DNA of 64,000 nt from Azolla caroliniana (Eukaryota > Polypodiophyta). The translations under genes were made by a program, and so were the position numbers. The DNA lies in NCBI GenBank assembly GCA_043228905.1, contig JBHGNT010000009.1, forward strand, positions 1,364,001-1,428,000. The letters are read 5' to 3'. Every line of letters starts with the position of its first letter. Within the stretch, counting starts at the first letter, position 1. Shown here piece after piece: positions 10,339 through 21,787 of the stretch. Under the pieces are notes generated by a model, which saw only the letters and a program-made list of their open reading frames with translations, did no database searches and had not been told where the DNA came from.

Positions 10339-12249
10339 GATACGAGTCCGACCGGGATCGGATGGGTCGTCAACCAAGAAGATGAGGACGACATTCGGTT
10401 CCCAATCTGGTTTGGCGCGAAGGTCCTCAGCGAGCGACAACGAGGATACGCCCAGGTTAAACGCGAATTCTGGGGTATCGTTTCGGCGGTGAAGTCCGAT
10501 AAAGACTATCTGATCGGGACAGAGGTGATTATCGAGACGGACTGCCTGCCGATTCTCGGCATGGTTTCCGGATGTGCAACACCGGACCTGGCAATGCTCA
10601 GGTGGATAGCGTACATCAAGTCCCTAGATCCGGAAATACGACACATTTCCGGGAAAGACAATACCATGGCTGACATGCTTTCGAGGGCGCAATTCAACGA
10701 CGAGGGCGGCATGGTTTCGGAGGACGAGGAAGTCGGCATGGACTTCTTCGAGGCGGCTTACGTGACAACCGAGGGGGGGAGCACTCCGACGCTTAACGAT
10801 TTTAACGAGAGCAAGTACGATGGGGAGTGGCTGCAGATTGGAGGATTCTTAAGGACGATGACGCCGAACGCGTCATGGACAAAGGACGAGGCCAACCGGA
10901 TCCGGAAGAAAGCGTACCGATTCTTTCTCCGGGACGGATACTTGTGGAAGCACCCGAAGAAGAGAAACGGCATCCCGCTCCGAGTAATGGCGATGAAGGA
11001 GGAACAGGAGGGGTTGCTGAAGGCCTACCACGACAGCCCCTGGGCTGGAAACCGTGGGACGTGGGCCACGTTCGAGAAACTAAAGGGGAAGTACTGGTGG
11101 CCTGGGCTATACCGGGACGTGCATCGGTTCGTGACAACTTGTGAGAGCTGTCAAATGCACTCCGTAGTCCGACATCGGGACGAGCTTCACCCTACATACC
11201 CTCCGGCCATCCACTTCAAATGGATGGTAGATTTGGTGACGATGCCGATGGGCGTAGGGCAGACGCGATATCTGGTGCTGGCCCGGGAGGACCTAACAAA
11301 CCAGGTGGAAGGTCGAGCCCTGCAGAACAAAACAACCGCGGTCGTGTGTCGGTTCCTGATCGAGGACGTGATATGCCAGTACGGGTGCGTCGGGAAGATC
11401 GTGGCTGACCGCGGGGAGTTGGACGCCGAAGAGGCCGAGGAGCTGTTCAACTGGTTAGGGGTCAAGCTCTCGCTCACCACAGCATACAATCCGGAGGCAA
11501 ACGGGAAGGTGGAGCACGGGCACGGACCGATCGTCAAAGCGCTAGTCCTGGCATGCGGAGGCCAGGTCGGGAACTGGCCACGGCTGTTACCTTATGCCTT
11601 ATGGGCGGACCGGACAACGCACAGCTCGATAACCGGGTTCATGCCGTCAGAGCTCATGTTCGGACAGAAGCCGATCATGTCAATGGAACAGACGATCTCC
11701 TCTTGGGCGACAGTAGACTGGAGAGACGAGATGAGTCGGGAAGAACTGCTAGCGGCGCGTATACGACAGCTCGAGCGGAGGCCAGAGGACGTGGAACGAG
11801 CGGCGAAGAGACTTCGGACGGCGAGGATGAAGAACAAAGCCCGGTTCGACCGAACGCACCGGCTCCAACGGAAGAAAATCGAGGAAGGCGACTGGGTGCT
11901 AGTCTACGACAACAACCTCGACAACCAGCACCGGGCAACACGGAAGTTTGCAAAGCGGTGGTTCGGGCCTTACGTGGTAACGAGCGCCAACGACAACGGG
12001 ACGTATCACCTGGCGGAACTCGACGGTACGAGGGTGGCGATACCGGTAGCAAGGAAGCGGATCAAAGCGTTCAAGAGGCGCCACGACGGCGAACCGGATC
12101 TAAGAGGCCTGGACAACGACGACGGACAGTCCGAGACGGAGGACGAACCGATGGACGAAGAAGCGGAACTCGGGCCGGTTTTCTCCCACCAGAGCGCAAT
12201 TTTGGCGCATACCGGTGGATGCGCGGTTAGGTGGGGGCGGATGTCGTGA
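10339..12249 (+). pseudogene. RNase H (rest) and integrase of gypsy element A (3' fragment)
   Basis: The frame continues the one broken at 582, starting with the RNase H core (DTSPTGIGW, then VKREFWGIV and IETDCLP, and HISGKDNTMADMLSR). The integrase follows, with an HHCC zinc finger (YHDSPWAGNRG ... CESCQMH, about 11025-11160) and the catalytic triad Asp in WMVDLVTMP, Asp in VADRGE and Glu in NGKVEHG, with about 35 residues between the last two. A GPY/F module (WFGPYVVTSANDNGTYHL, about 11960-12020) and an acidic tail close the protein. The frame has no internal stop. It ends with TGA at 12247-12249, a few bases inside the LTR. No chromodomain is visible. It is a fragment only because element B separates it from its 5' half. 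Confidence 0.88.
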
Positions 12250-12933
12250 AGAAAACCGTCCCTTAGCGCAATCGGTGCCTGGCGCACATGAACCGGCTCT
12301 TCACGCGTGCGTGCCCTTTAATGTATATAAATGTTAATTAGGTACATAGGTATATCTTGGGTAGTTAGATTCGGTAGGTAGGAAGTAAATGAGGGAGACG
12401 GCTCCCTTCTTGAAGCTATAAAAGAGAGGGAGACGCAGGGGAGAGGGGATCGCGCATTGAGGACGAAGTGCTGTCGGACCGTAACCGAACGCTTCTCCTC
12501 TGTTTGTTCTCTGTTGCTCTTCTCTGCAGGTTTTCGGGAGGCTCGCGCTGCTTCGAGGAACGCCCGTGTGCTTCCGGCAGCACCTCCATCCTATCCCCTT
12601 TCATGCGCAGACGAACAGGCATCGACATCTGTTCGCCGGCCTGTTCGGTTGTAACCGCTCGCGGCTCTGTTGTGTAATTGTTATTCGTTAATATACAAAC
12701 TCTCGTGTCTCTCTGTCTCTGTGTCCATTCGTGTTTTTCTGCGTTGACGGGCCGTGTCCCTGTATTTCTTTGCTCATACGTAACCGGTCGTCTCTCTCTT
12801 TCTCTTTCCCCTCCTATCACCCGCTCTTCGGTTCAAGACCCCGGTGGTCCCGCCTCCTTTCTCCATGCACGCGCATAATAACGCGACAGCGCTTTCTCTC
12901 CGATTCCGCCTATGGCCGGTTTTCTTCACAACA
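12242..12933 (+). repeat. 3' LTR of element A with polypurine tract and promoter
   Basis: The LTR starts TGTCGTGAAG just after the polypurine tract TAGGTGGGGGCGGA (12228-12241) and ends CTTCACAACA, an almost perfect inverted copy. A strong TATA box (GCTATAAAAGAGAGGG, from 12413) lies about 170 bp in. The region downstream is CT-rich and resembles the A2 LTR (20970-30312), including the block CTGCAGGTTTTCGGGAGGCT. Confidence 0.88.
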
Positions 12934-13458
12934 ACGGCGACCCCTAAACTACTTGTAAATGTTTTGGCCGACCGGATGGAGCCGGCGAGCCAAGTCATTT
13001 CCTTAGAAGCTATATTTTTATCATTATACTTTTACATGTAAATTCTCATACATGAGGGCTTAGATGATGACATGGCAAGCATGCATTGCATGCATTTCAT
13101 GCATTACGTGCATGTCTTGCACCCTCACATGCACCATATGCATGGGGGCATCTATAAAAGAGTGGAGGAATCAAGCAAATAAAAACTAATGAAAAATTTG
13201 GAAAAAACAAGAAACCTGTAATCCTATTGTTGATGTATCTTCTCTCTTAAATCTAAAAGTTTAAAGTTCAATCTTAATCTCTCTCTCCATTTCAATCTTT
13301 CTCAATTTGTTTCAAAATTGGAATCTTAATCTCAATCTCTCTCTCAATCTCTCTTAAATCCTTTCTCGCTAAAGCTAGTGCAAACTTCAAATCCGTCCGG
13401 TCCAGAACCCCGGCGGTTCCACCTCACGATCCGCACGTAGTGACGGATCTTCACGACA
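12934..13458 (+). repeat. 5' LTR of element G, part right of the A insertion
   Basis: It matches 33305-33800 nearly base for base over long stretches, including a block rich in CATGCA/TGCATG motifs (13078-13150) and the TATA box TCTATAAAAGAGTGG (13151-13165). It ends CTTCACGACA at 13458. CT-rich repeats (CAATCTCTCTCTC) make up the transcribed part. Confidence 0.85.
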
Positions 13459-13466
13459 TAATTAAT

Positions 13467-13482
13467 TGGTGAACCTGACGTG
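13467..13482 (+). promoter_or_regulatory. Primer-binding site of element G
   Basis: TGGTGAACCTGACGTG begins nine bases after the LTR end. It has the TGG start expected of a site complementary to a tRNA 3' CCA end. I cannot name the tRNA with certainty. Confidence 0.6.
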
Positions 13483-13880
13483 AAAGAGGCGGTGGGAAGG
13501 ATCAAGTTGAGGATCGACCGATACTTGGAGATGGCATCCTTAAGCAATCAAGCGGGAGACTTTGAAAGGATGATGCTAATCATTGAACAAATGATGAGAT
13601 CTCAGGACAACGATGCGAGCGTGGAGAAGGTTTTCGACCGTGTCGTGGAGAATGTCAATTTGACGGAAGGAACATTACGAAGTTCCTTGATGCATACAGA
13701 AGAGAGATGAATCAGAGGGACATGTCTGAAGCACGTCAAATCACAAGTTTCAAGAGAGTGATCGCCAACAACGTCCAAAGGCGAGTCATCGAGCTTTAAG
13801 AAAGGAAGATAACGTGGTCAGAGTTTGAAAGATCAATATTAGCGGAGTTCGCGATGGAAGATTTATCAAGGATCGACATA
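13480..13880 (+). pseudogene. Start of gag of element G, frameshifted and cut by element F
   Basis: Two overlapping frames together look like a retrotransposon gag N-terminus. One covers about 13480-13650. The other, from 13656, contains FDGRNITKFLDAY, MNQRDMSEARQITSF and, after a TAA near 13798, ITWSEFERSILAEFAMED. The change of frame near 13650 and the stop near 13798 show decay. Similarity ends near 13880, where the minus-strand integrase of element F begins. The exact junction is uncertain by about 15 bases. Confidence 0.65.
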
Positions 13881-16611
13881 TACTTGGAGCTGTTATATGC
13901 AAACTCCAAAATTGGGAGATAACATTCCCATTTTGTTGGTTTGGCACCAACGTATGCTCGAAGCATGTCCTCAATAATTTGATTTACTCGTTCTGTTTGT
14001 CCATCGGATTGAGGATGATCCATGGAGCTCATGCTCAATGTAGTTTCTAACTTCTTAAAGACTTGCGTCCAGAAGTCACTAGTAAATTTTGGATCTCGAT
14101 CACTCATGATATCCATCAGTAACCCATAAAAACGAAATAACTCGTCGACAAATTGGTAAGCCAATTCAGGAGTTGTTACCGTGGTTTTAGTAGCAATAAA
14201 TCTGGCCATTTTAGTTAGTTGATCAACCACAACCCAGATGGCATCATGGCCTTTTTGGGTGCGTGGAAGGCTAACAATAAAATCCATGGATATACTTTCC
14301 CACTTATTATTGGGAATGTCCAAGGGATGTAAAAGTCCTGCGGCTTTAAGTCGCTCGACTTTGTTAACCTGACATTGGTGACATTTAGTCACATAGCTAT
14401 GTATGTCAAGGCGCATCTTAGGCCAATAAAATTGAGTGGAGATGAGAATGAGTGTACGATGTATTCTAGGGTGCCCTGCTAAAGGTGCATCATGGCATTT
14501 AAAAAGAATCCTCTTTTTGACCTCGGGTAAATCTGGAACACAAACCTTCCCATTACGGTAGAGCAGACCGTTAGCAATGTGGAAGTATTCCTTCGAGGAT
14601 GTGGTGGTGTCTGTTCCAGACTCAACTCTTGCCCAGTATTTTGCAAAATAATTGTCATCAGGATACTTTCCTCGAAGGTGATCCTAAAGATTTGATGATA
14701 TTTCAGTGAAGCTAAGCGTGTTAACTTCACGGATGCGACTTAGTGCATCAGCAACAGTGTTCATGGAACCTTTACGATATCGTATGGAAAAATCATAGTC
14801 CTAGATGAGATCAGCCCATCGTGCCTTACGACCTTTTAGGTCTTGTTGGTCACAAAAATATTTCAAGGACTCGTGGTCTGTAGTTACCACAAAGCGATTT
14901 CCATAAAGATAATGGTGCCATGTTTTGAGCGCATGTATAACTGCAAAAAATTCCTTTTCTTGAACGGTATACCGACATTGAGTATAATCAAGTTTCTTAC
15001 TCTCGAATGCTATTGGTTTACCATCTTGATATAAGACAGCACCTATAGCATAATCGTTGGCATCGATTTCAACCTCAAAAGGTTTTGAAGGATTGGGTAA
15101 AAGAAGTGAAGGAGGCTTGAAAACCAGGTCCTTGAGTTCCTTAAAGGCGAGGTCTAGTGTAGCATTCCACACAATAGGTTTTGTAGACTTACACGTTTGA
15201 CCTTTTAGAAGATTAGTAAACGGCGTTGTCAATTGGGAGTAATTACGAAGGGATTTTCGCAAAAACCCGACAAAACCAAGGAATGATCGAACTTCTCGAA
15301 TATTCTGAAGAGTGGGCCAAAGCTTGATTTTCTCGATGTGAGAAGGATCAATTTCAACTCCTCGTTCGGTTATGAGATGTCCAAGATAAGTAATTGATTT
15401 CTTGAAGAACTCACATTTTGAGATCTTCGCGTAAAACTATTTGTCACGCAATGTTTGTAAAACAAAGCGGACATGTTTAGCATGTTCTTGTAATGTACGG
15501 CTATAAACTAAAATATCATCCAAGAAAATAACAACAAATTTTCCAAGTTTTTCTCGGAAAATGTCATTCATTTCTTGTTGAAATGTAGCCGGAGCATTGG
15601 TCAAACCAAAAGGCATAACCAGAAACTCATAATGGCCATAGCGCGTACGAAATGTCATTTTAGGAACATCGTCCTCACTTATACGAATCTGATGGTAGCT
15701 AGTACGGAGATCAAGTTTCGTAAAATACCGAGCTCCCTGGAGACGATCAATTAGATCGCCAGCCTGGGGCAATGGATACAAATTCTTGATCGTCACTTTA
15801 TTCAAGTGTCAGTAATTAATACACATACGCCATGTGCCCTCTTTCTTTTTAACCAAGAGAACTGGTGCACACCATGGAGATTTACTATAACGTATATAAC
15901 CCATTTGTAAATAGTCCTTGAGTTTCTTAGATACCTCATCCTCTTCAGATCGACTTAAGCGATAAGGAGGTATACTTATTGGTGCAACACCAAGTACAAT
16001 ATCTATACGATAAGAGGTAAGCCATCTGGTAGTTCACTCGGAAAAACATCACGAAAATCATTTAAGATTTCATCAAGTTGTTGTTCAAAATATGTTAATT
16101 GAACCGAGACATTATCGATATTGTAAACGTGAATGTCTGGATCAAGTACACAATAAAATAGAGTAGAACAAGACAACTCGGATATTGATGGACACGAGGA
16201 AACAATCGAGAGGGATTGTTTTTTTACACATTGAATAAAATGAGTACATTCATTCAGTGCAAATGTAATTGAATGATGAACCCAATCAATAGATAAAGAA
16301 GAGTTTTTATTATAAAACCAGGGATAACCCAGTATTACATCGGTGGTACAAAGATTCATTACATGGAAGTCTACTTCCTCTATATAAGTATCAATAGAAA
16401 TTCCTAATGAATGAATCGCCCCATTGATGTATTGTACTCTTCCATCAACCAAGTGCACCGTATAGGTGTGATCACTTACGATGGGTTGGATTCCCCATAT
16501 CTGAACCAAACGATCATTCACAAAGTTGTGTGAGCTTCCCGAATCAAACAAAAATTGTACGGGAGATCCATTGATATACCTGTTTGCACGTAGTAAATCA
16601 TTGGGACCCAA
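13880..16611 (-). pseudogene. pol of element F: protease, RT, RNase H, truncated integrase
   Basis: On the minus strand the protease shows FLFDSGSSHNF (about 16540) and VILGYPWF. RT shows the [19 protein letters not shown] block and FLDDILVYS (about 15490-15640). RNase H shows VEIDANDYAIGAVL, QEKEFFAVIHAL and TTDHESLKYF (14850-15100). Integrase shows the second half of the zinc finger (CHQCQ), SMDFIVSLP, MSDRDPKF and DGQTERVNQ, so the DDE triad is present. It is cut after AYNSSKY. Stops: TGA near 15808, TAG near 15438 and TAG near 14801; the frame is also shifted near 14420-14480. Non-functional. Confidence 0.87.
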
Positions 16612-16624
16612 TACATAGTGAGGG

Positions 16625-17594
16625 AAAGATCATTGACAATTACTTAAATGATGTGTATAGACCTGAAGGACATTAGGAATCTGACCTTTATGGTCTGCAG
16701 CTTTAGCTTTGTTGTCGTGCTCTTTCCGTTGGAGTTTTCAACATTGTTCTTTTGTATGACCCTTCTTTTTGCAGAATACGCAAAAAGGATGTTGTCGCTT
16801 ACAATCGCGATTTATGAATTCGTTGGGTGTCTTGCATTTCCCACCGAATTGCGACTGCTTAGTCTCGGGCGCTTCGTTGGGTTTGTTGTGGTCTTTCTTC
16901 AAAGTGCGTTGATAGCGAAGAACTCTTCGAAGGATTTTGGATCCTTATCGTGCACTATCCAATGATAGTCCAAATTGGGGATGCCATTGACAAAACAAGC
17001 TATTAACCAATTGTCCCCTTCTAGACCCGATTTTTGGATTTGCGTTCTAGCATGGTGGACATAATCTTCTAGCGAGGAAAACTTCTTGCTAGAGAGGTTC
17101 ATTAAAGCTTGTGCTGCCTCGGTTCGAGAGGGAGGTTGTAGAAATTAGCCCTTGAAAACTGTGACAAAATCTGTCCAGGTATCGGGCAATTTCCCCAAAG
17201 TACGGAGCCCACGCCACCAGGCGGCGGCCTTACCCCCTAGTTCTCGGCCGACATATGCAATCTTCGTACTATCTGGCATGGGATAGAGTTCAAAATGAGA
17301 CTCCCATCGGCCCAACCATGTGCAGATTGCTTCTTCGATTCTTTCCTTTTTGTCTCCCGTAAATGGCTCACCCTGTCGCTCATTAGGTCTATTAGTCTCA
17401 CATTGTAGACTTAGTCTAATGACACGTGCCTCGAGAGCACTTTGAGATTGCCAAAGTTCAGTCATCTGTTGAGCGGTTAAACTAAGGTATTGGGTTATTT
17501 GCGAAAAATACATCTCAATGGACATTTGTCCAGGAGGATTCCCTTGAGTTCCTTCCGCTTGAGCGGAGGACATCCGGTCGTTATTTTGAGCCAT
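16625..17594 (-). pseudogene. gag of element F with CCHC zinc knuckle
   Basis: The likely start is MAQNNDRMSSAQAEG at 17594. The capsid-like part contains WLGRWESHFELYPMPDSTKIAYVG and GKAAAWWRGLR, ending at a stop near 17145. Homology continues as a second open piece (16899-17102, with FSSLEDYVHHA) and then CVFCKKKGHTKEQC near 16750-16790, a zinc knuckle. Frame breaks separate these parts. Gag would form the retroelement particle and bind RNA. Confidence 0.75.
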
Positions 17595-19271
17595 TAAATG
17601 ATTATTTCTAGAAAAGAAATAGGCTAAGGTCAGAGAGATTGTCATAACATCATGTCGTGATGTAAACCTATCATGGGCAAACATTAATCGATATCATGAT
17701 CTCACGTCAATACCCCTCTAGACGTATGAGATGAGGTTCAAGATCAGGTTACTATGGTAACACAAAGGTGTTTTAAAAACCATGGGGGTGACAACTTAAT
17801 GTCTTTCCCTGATCTCTATATCAATTTTTTCATAGCGGCTCCTCGAGGCTCAACCATGTATGTTCGCGTCATGAATAGTTTATACACGAAAAAAATGTTA
17901 ACAATAAACTATGTTTCGGTGCCCACATATGTGGTTTCAGGTAGTCCTATTACGAGGACCCCGAACTGCAATTAGACCTCAAGTCTAAACATGTGTTATA
18001 ATCATATGTATCAACGATGTTGTATGGTTTTGGTCATATTTGAACTCGAGACCTCGAGAACAAATGCATTAAACATTTGAGCCAACCAAGTAAGTTACTC
18101 ATCTTGAATGCTTAATGTTTCATGCATACAAGAGATATGCGAGACATTTGCCCATATATGTTTTTCTAAAAGAAACATATATGTCAGGAGTCCTTATTTC
18201 GCCCTCATTTACTACAACTATGTTGGTACGTTACCTAACCTCAAGTCTCGTAATTACGATGGCATACCCCAAAGTGCAACCTAATGGTCAAGCCAAATGA
18301 GCCCTCTTTTCGTAGTAGGCCCACGTGGCCCATCACATGGTCACGTCATTACGAATGCCTCTCGTAAGAATGATCTCATGGTGGCATCGTATCCATGTAA
18401 TGAGGGAGGGATGTTGGATACGTGTGTCATAAGAGCGACCTCACATGAAGTGGGTCAAACCCTACATACTCAACATCATTATGGCTATTGGCGTTTCTTT
18501 ACGTAATGAAATATCGAACTCACCAATGGGGATTTCAACAATAAAAAATTGTTGAAAAAAGGGATGGTGACAACACGATTCTCACAAAAATGTGAGAACG
18601 GCCACCAAGAACCTTTCCCCGAAAAGGAAAACATTCGATTTAAAATCACGTAATAACTTATATACACATATGTATATTATCACATATATATGATCAATTA
18701 CATATACACGTGACCACATATGCCTATATTAAAGAAATCATTATATTTAATAGCCAAAAATGACGTAATCGAGATACATAATCGAGGCATATACCTCTAC
18801 GCACACAAGACATCCAAAAATAAGGGTTCAACGTAATACGCAATTGAGGTATTGACCTCTTACGCATACGAGACCAAACGCATATCATTTACAACAAAAT
18901 CGAGGTGTTGACCTCATACGCAAACGTAACATATGTTCGTGAATGTAATACGTAATTGAGGTATTAACCTCGTACGCATACGACACTCATCACATATTAT
19001 TTATATGTCAAACGAGGTATTGACCTCGTGCACATATGTAAGCGTTTTAGATAACCAATTAAATACCACTACAACATCATTTAATTAATGAAAATAATCT
19101 ACATATTAACCATACACATGATTAGATGGGAGAAGAAAAAATAGACAAAAAATAACAAGAAAGATTACCGAAGTTCCTTGTTGATCCTTGTCTGCATGAA
19201 GGCCAACCGCACAACGATCGATCGCCATCCATCGAGAGGATAAGACCAACAAAAGAAACATTAGTACATAC
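17595..19271 (-). other. Long 5' leader region of element F, no coding content recognised
   Basis: Between the primer site and gag lie about 1.7 kb of AT-rich sequence with only short ORFs of no recognisable family. It contains a degraded tRNA-like block on the minus strand (about 18035-18100) and the repeat series at 18770-19035. A separate, unrecognised insertion within this stretch cannot be excluded. Confidence 0.4.
18770..19035. repeat. Short tandem series around GAGGTATTGACCTC
   Basis: About five units of 50-60 bp share a quasi-palindrome GAGGTATTGACCTC followed by ACGCATACGA-like sequence (near 18800, 18848, 18902, 18958 and 19013). Confidence 0.75.
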
Positions 19272-19283
19272 GCTCGGATACCA
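19272..19283 (-). promoter_or_regulatory. Primer-binding site of element F
   Basis: On the minus strand it reads TGGTATCCGAGC, one base from the common plant retroelement site TGGTATCAGAGC that pairs with initiator methionine tRNA. It sits directly beside the LTR. Confidence 0.65.
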
Positions 19284-19741
19284 AATATTAGAGACATGTA
19301 CTAAAGTAAGCATTAGATAAGGATAGATCTAGGTAGATAGAAAGAAAGGAGAGAGAGAAAGAAGGGTGCCGATCCACCCGACCAGCCCCGAGCGAAGGGA
19401 TCGAGACGGACTCAAGCCTCGATCAGCGTCCCATACCACCGACGTGGCGTCGAGTCGTACCTAGTGCTGGCGCGCTCACTACAACAGTTGACCCACCACA
19501 AGACAAAGTCTCGACGTAGTCAACCAGATAATGAAATGAGGGTAGCTAGGCCTCTATTTATAGCAATACCCAAGGCCCCCAACCATGTTCACACTTGGCC
19601 TAATGGGTTGTCTCAATCCCGAGGATTTAAAAGTAATCCTCCCCTTCTTTACACTCTCATTTAACCCTCACACTTATCCACGTGTATCGAATACTACGGT
19701 AAATTCTCACCATGGGATATTATATGGCCATGCCCGTAACA
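19284..19741 (-). repeat. LTR of element F
   Basis: In element orientation it starts TGTTACGGGCATGGCC at 19741. The TATA box CTATAAATAGAGG is at about 19552-19564, roughly 180 bp into the LTR. The inner edge is set by the primer site at 19283. The end does not show a clean CA, so the inner boundary may be off by a few bases. Confidence 0.6.
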
Positions 19742-20262
19742 TACACACACACTCGCAAACATGCCGGACAGCGGAGTGCTAAGAGCCAATGAGCAGGAAC
19801 TCGGGGAAAGCACAGACAGTCCGCACGCTGCTTGCCACAACCGAACACACCGCCTATGCACGCAGACAGAAGACACCGAAACCCTAACAGAAAACAGAGA
19901 CAACGCACCCACGCACCAAGATGGAGAGAAGACAAAAATCGACGTTATGCACAGGAGTTTACTAACACCAAAAATGGAACCCACAAAGGGGAACAATCAG
20001 GAACAAAACTGTTTGGGACCCAACGGGTGGGAACCCTTGTACAAGAAACGCGCCCTCCCTTTTATAGAACAAGGTGAGGGCCCCGTGATTATGTGGGATA
20101 AATCTCGTGATACATGGGATCCTCCATCCCGACTTTATTGCCGCTCGGCGCCATAAGGGCGCCCTTATTCCCTATACAAGTTTTACAAGAGTGGGTGCAC
20201 ATGGCGCACCTTGCCGATTCCTCCAATAGCTCCCGATTTCTCACCGTAGCCCAAAATCTTCA
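19742..20262 (-). repeat. LTR fragment H, minus orientation, inserted in A2
   Basis: In its own orientation it starts TGTTGTGAAGATTTTGGG at 20262 and carries a strong TATA box (TCTATAAAAGGGAGGG, about 20055-20070). Its first ten bases differ by one from those of the A and G LTRs, but the body is different. Its left end is cut by element F. No internal region belonging to it was identified. Confidence 0.6.
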
Positions 20263-20896
20263 CAACAACGGGCATGTGAAGGCCAAGTTGGGAACTGGCC
20301 GCGGCTCCTACCTTACGCATTGTGGGCAGACCGAACTACGCACAGTTCCGTAATCGGGTTCATGCCAACGGAGCTGATGTACGGACAGAAGCCGATCATG
20401 CCGATGGAGTGAACGATCTCCTCATGGGCTGCGGTAGGCTGGAGAGACAAGATGAGCCGAGAGGAGCCGAGAGGAGCTGTTAGTGGCACGAATCCAACAA
20501 CTCGAGCGAAGAGCTGAGGACATGTAACGAGCAACGACGAAGCTGCGTGCGACAAGGACAAAGAACAAGGGGCAATTCGACCGGACTCACCTACTACAAC
20601 CGAACAAAATTGAGGAAGGCGACTGGGTTCTGGTCTATGACAGCATCCTTGACAACCAGCACAAGGCGATGCGGAAATTTGCAAGGAGGTGGTTCGGGCC
20701 TTACACAGTGACAAGCGCCAACGACAACGGCACCTACCATCTCGCGGAGCTCAACGGAACGAGAATAGTTGTGCCGGTGGCCGGGAAGAGGGTCAAGGCA
20801 TTCAAGAAGTGGCACGAGGATGAACTGGACCCAGAGGACATGGATAGTGACGGCGACCGGTTCGGAGCGGATGGCGATCCGGAGATCGTAAGATAA
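20263..20896 (+). pseudogene. Integrase C-terminus of element A2
   Basis: It aligns with element A from the GNWPRLLPYALWADR region through the GPY/F module (FARRWFGPYTVTSANDNG, 20680-20735) and the acidic tail ending at TAA after 20893. It has a stop at 20409-20411, frame changes around 20450-20530 and a TAA near 20526. The GPY/F part alone is a clean frame from 20669. Decayed relative to A. Confidence 0.8.
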
Positions 20897-21282
20897 GCGC
20901 GGGCCGGTCTTCTCCGGCAAAGGTCTATTCTAGCACATACCAGTGGATGCGCAGTTAGGTGGGGGTGGATGTCGTGGAGAAAACCGTCTCGAGGTGGAAT
21001 CCGGGAATAGTTTGCGTGAACCGGTCCTTACACGTGGGCACAAAGTTTGATGCATTGTACATAGTCAGGTACAGACTAGCCGATGTGAATATACTAGGTA
21101 GCGCGTATTCATTAGGTAGGAAATCGAGGAGTATCTCTGTCCGAAAGGACAAAGAATAATGGTGGTGTGACCGGTTGTAATGTCTTTCCCTCCTTGGGCT
21201 ATAAAAGAGAGGGAAAGGGGAAGAGTCGGTATCGCGTTGTGGTGGACGAAGTGTATTCGGACTGGAACCGAGCTCTTCTCCT

Positions 21283-21720
21283 TGTCATGAACAGTACTGA
21301 GACAGAGAAGGAATTAGTACTAAACGAAGGATTAGTACTATGAGAGGTGTGGAACTTCTTCGAGAGAAGGAAGAAGTGAGCGAGACAGAGAGAAAGAGAG
21401 AGAGAGAGAGAGAGTGAGTGAGTGATGATAAGAAAGATATGTATTATATGAAGAGAATATACAATGGTGGCTAAAAGGCTTAAGACTAGCGTTGAACCAA
21501 TTTGGTTCAACATAATGCCTAGTGCCCTCTTTTATAGTGTTTTCAGGAGTAATCCTGAAGCTTCTAGAATGTTCCAGAGAAATCTGGAATATACACTAAT
21601 TTCCTATAATAAAATGTAAATGAAAATAATATCTTACGTATTATAATAAATGATCTAATGATCAAGAGCTCGACCCATATAATCTAAGGTCATGGGTTTG
21701 AGTTTTGCCATATCATGACA
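21283..21720 (-). repeat. 3' LTR of chromovirus D
   Basis: 438 bp. On the minus strand the TATA box is CTATAAAAGAGGG (about 21522-21534), followed about 25 bp later by a palindrome GTTGAACCAAATTGGTTCAAC (21491-21511) where transcription should start. The start of the LTR in element orientation (about 21650-21720) is tRNA-like when read on the plus strand. Confidence 0.92.
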
Positions 21721-21737
21721 CTATCCCCCCTTTAAAA
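21721..21737 (-). promoter_or_regulatory. Polypurine tract of chromovirus D
   Basis: On the minus strand AAAGGGGGGATAG lies directly before the 3' LTR, the primer position for plus-strand synthesis. Confidence 0.85.
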
Positions 21738-21787
21738 CGACAAGTGTCACGAGTCGTCTTGGATTGAGGACCTGGTTTGTGTGGATA

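Larger units (their letters stand above)
1..12933 (+). mobile_element. GC-rich Ty3/gypsy element A (3' part), inserted in the LTR of G and split by element B
   Basis: The element enters the window inside its RT domain, is broken at 582 by element B, and resumes at 10339 with RNase H and integrase. Its 3' LTR is 12242-12933. The flank after the LTR, ACGGC, matches the uninterrupted site in the other LTR of G near 33300, so A sits in G's 5' LTR; the left copy of the duplication is outside the window. Base composition is clearly more GC-rich than its neighbours. The reading frame on both sides of B is open and rejoins in phase, which suggests A was intact when B arrived. Confidence 0.85.
13880..19741 (-). 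mobile_element. Decayed Ty3/gypsy element F, minus strand, 3' end missing
   Basis: From right to left: LTR (19284-19741), tRNA-type primer site, a long leader with small repeats, gag, protease, RT, RNase H and integrase cut off near 13880. No matching left LTR is present, so the element was truncated. Sequence of RT and integrase differs from both B/D and A families. Stop codons occur in RT and RNase H; several are of the CGA-to-TGA or CAG-to-TAG kind. Confidence 0.85.

Noticed and set aside
11553-12230. 225-codon open frame inside the integrase of element A
   Set aside because: It is the +1 shadow of the GC-rich integrase frame; arginine/glycine-rich with no domain.
17690-19741. A single 2-kb LTR for element F
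   Set aside because: A primer-type site TGGTATCCGAGC at 19272-19283 and the TATA position fit a shorter 458-bp LTR better, although no second LTR remains to prove it.
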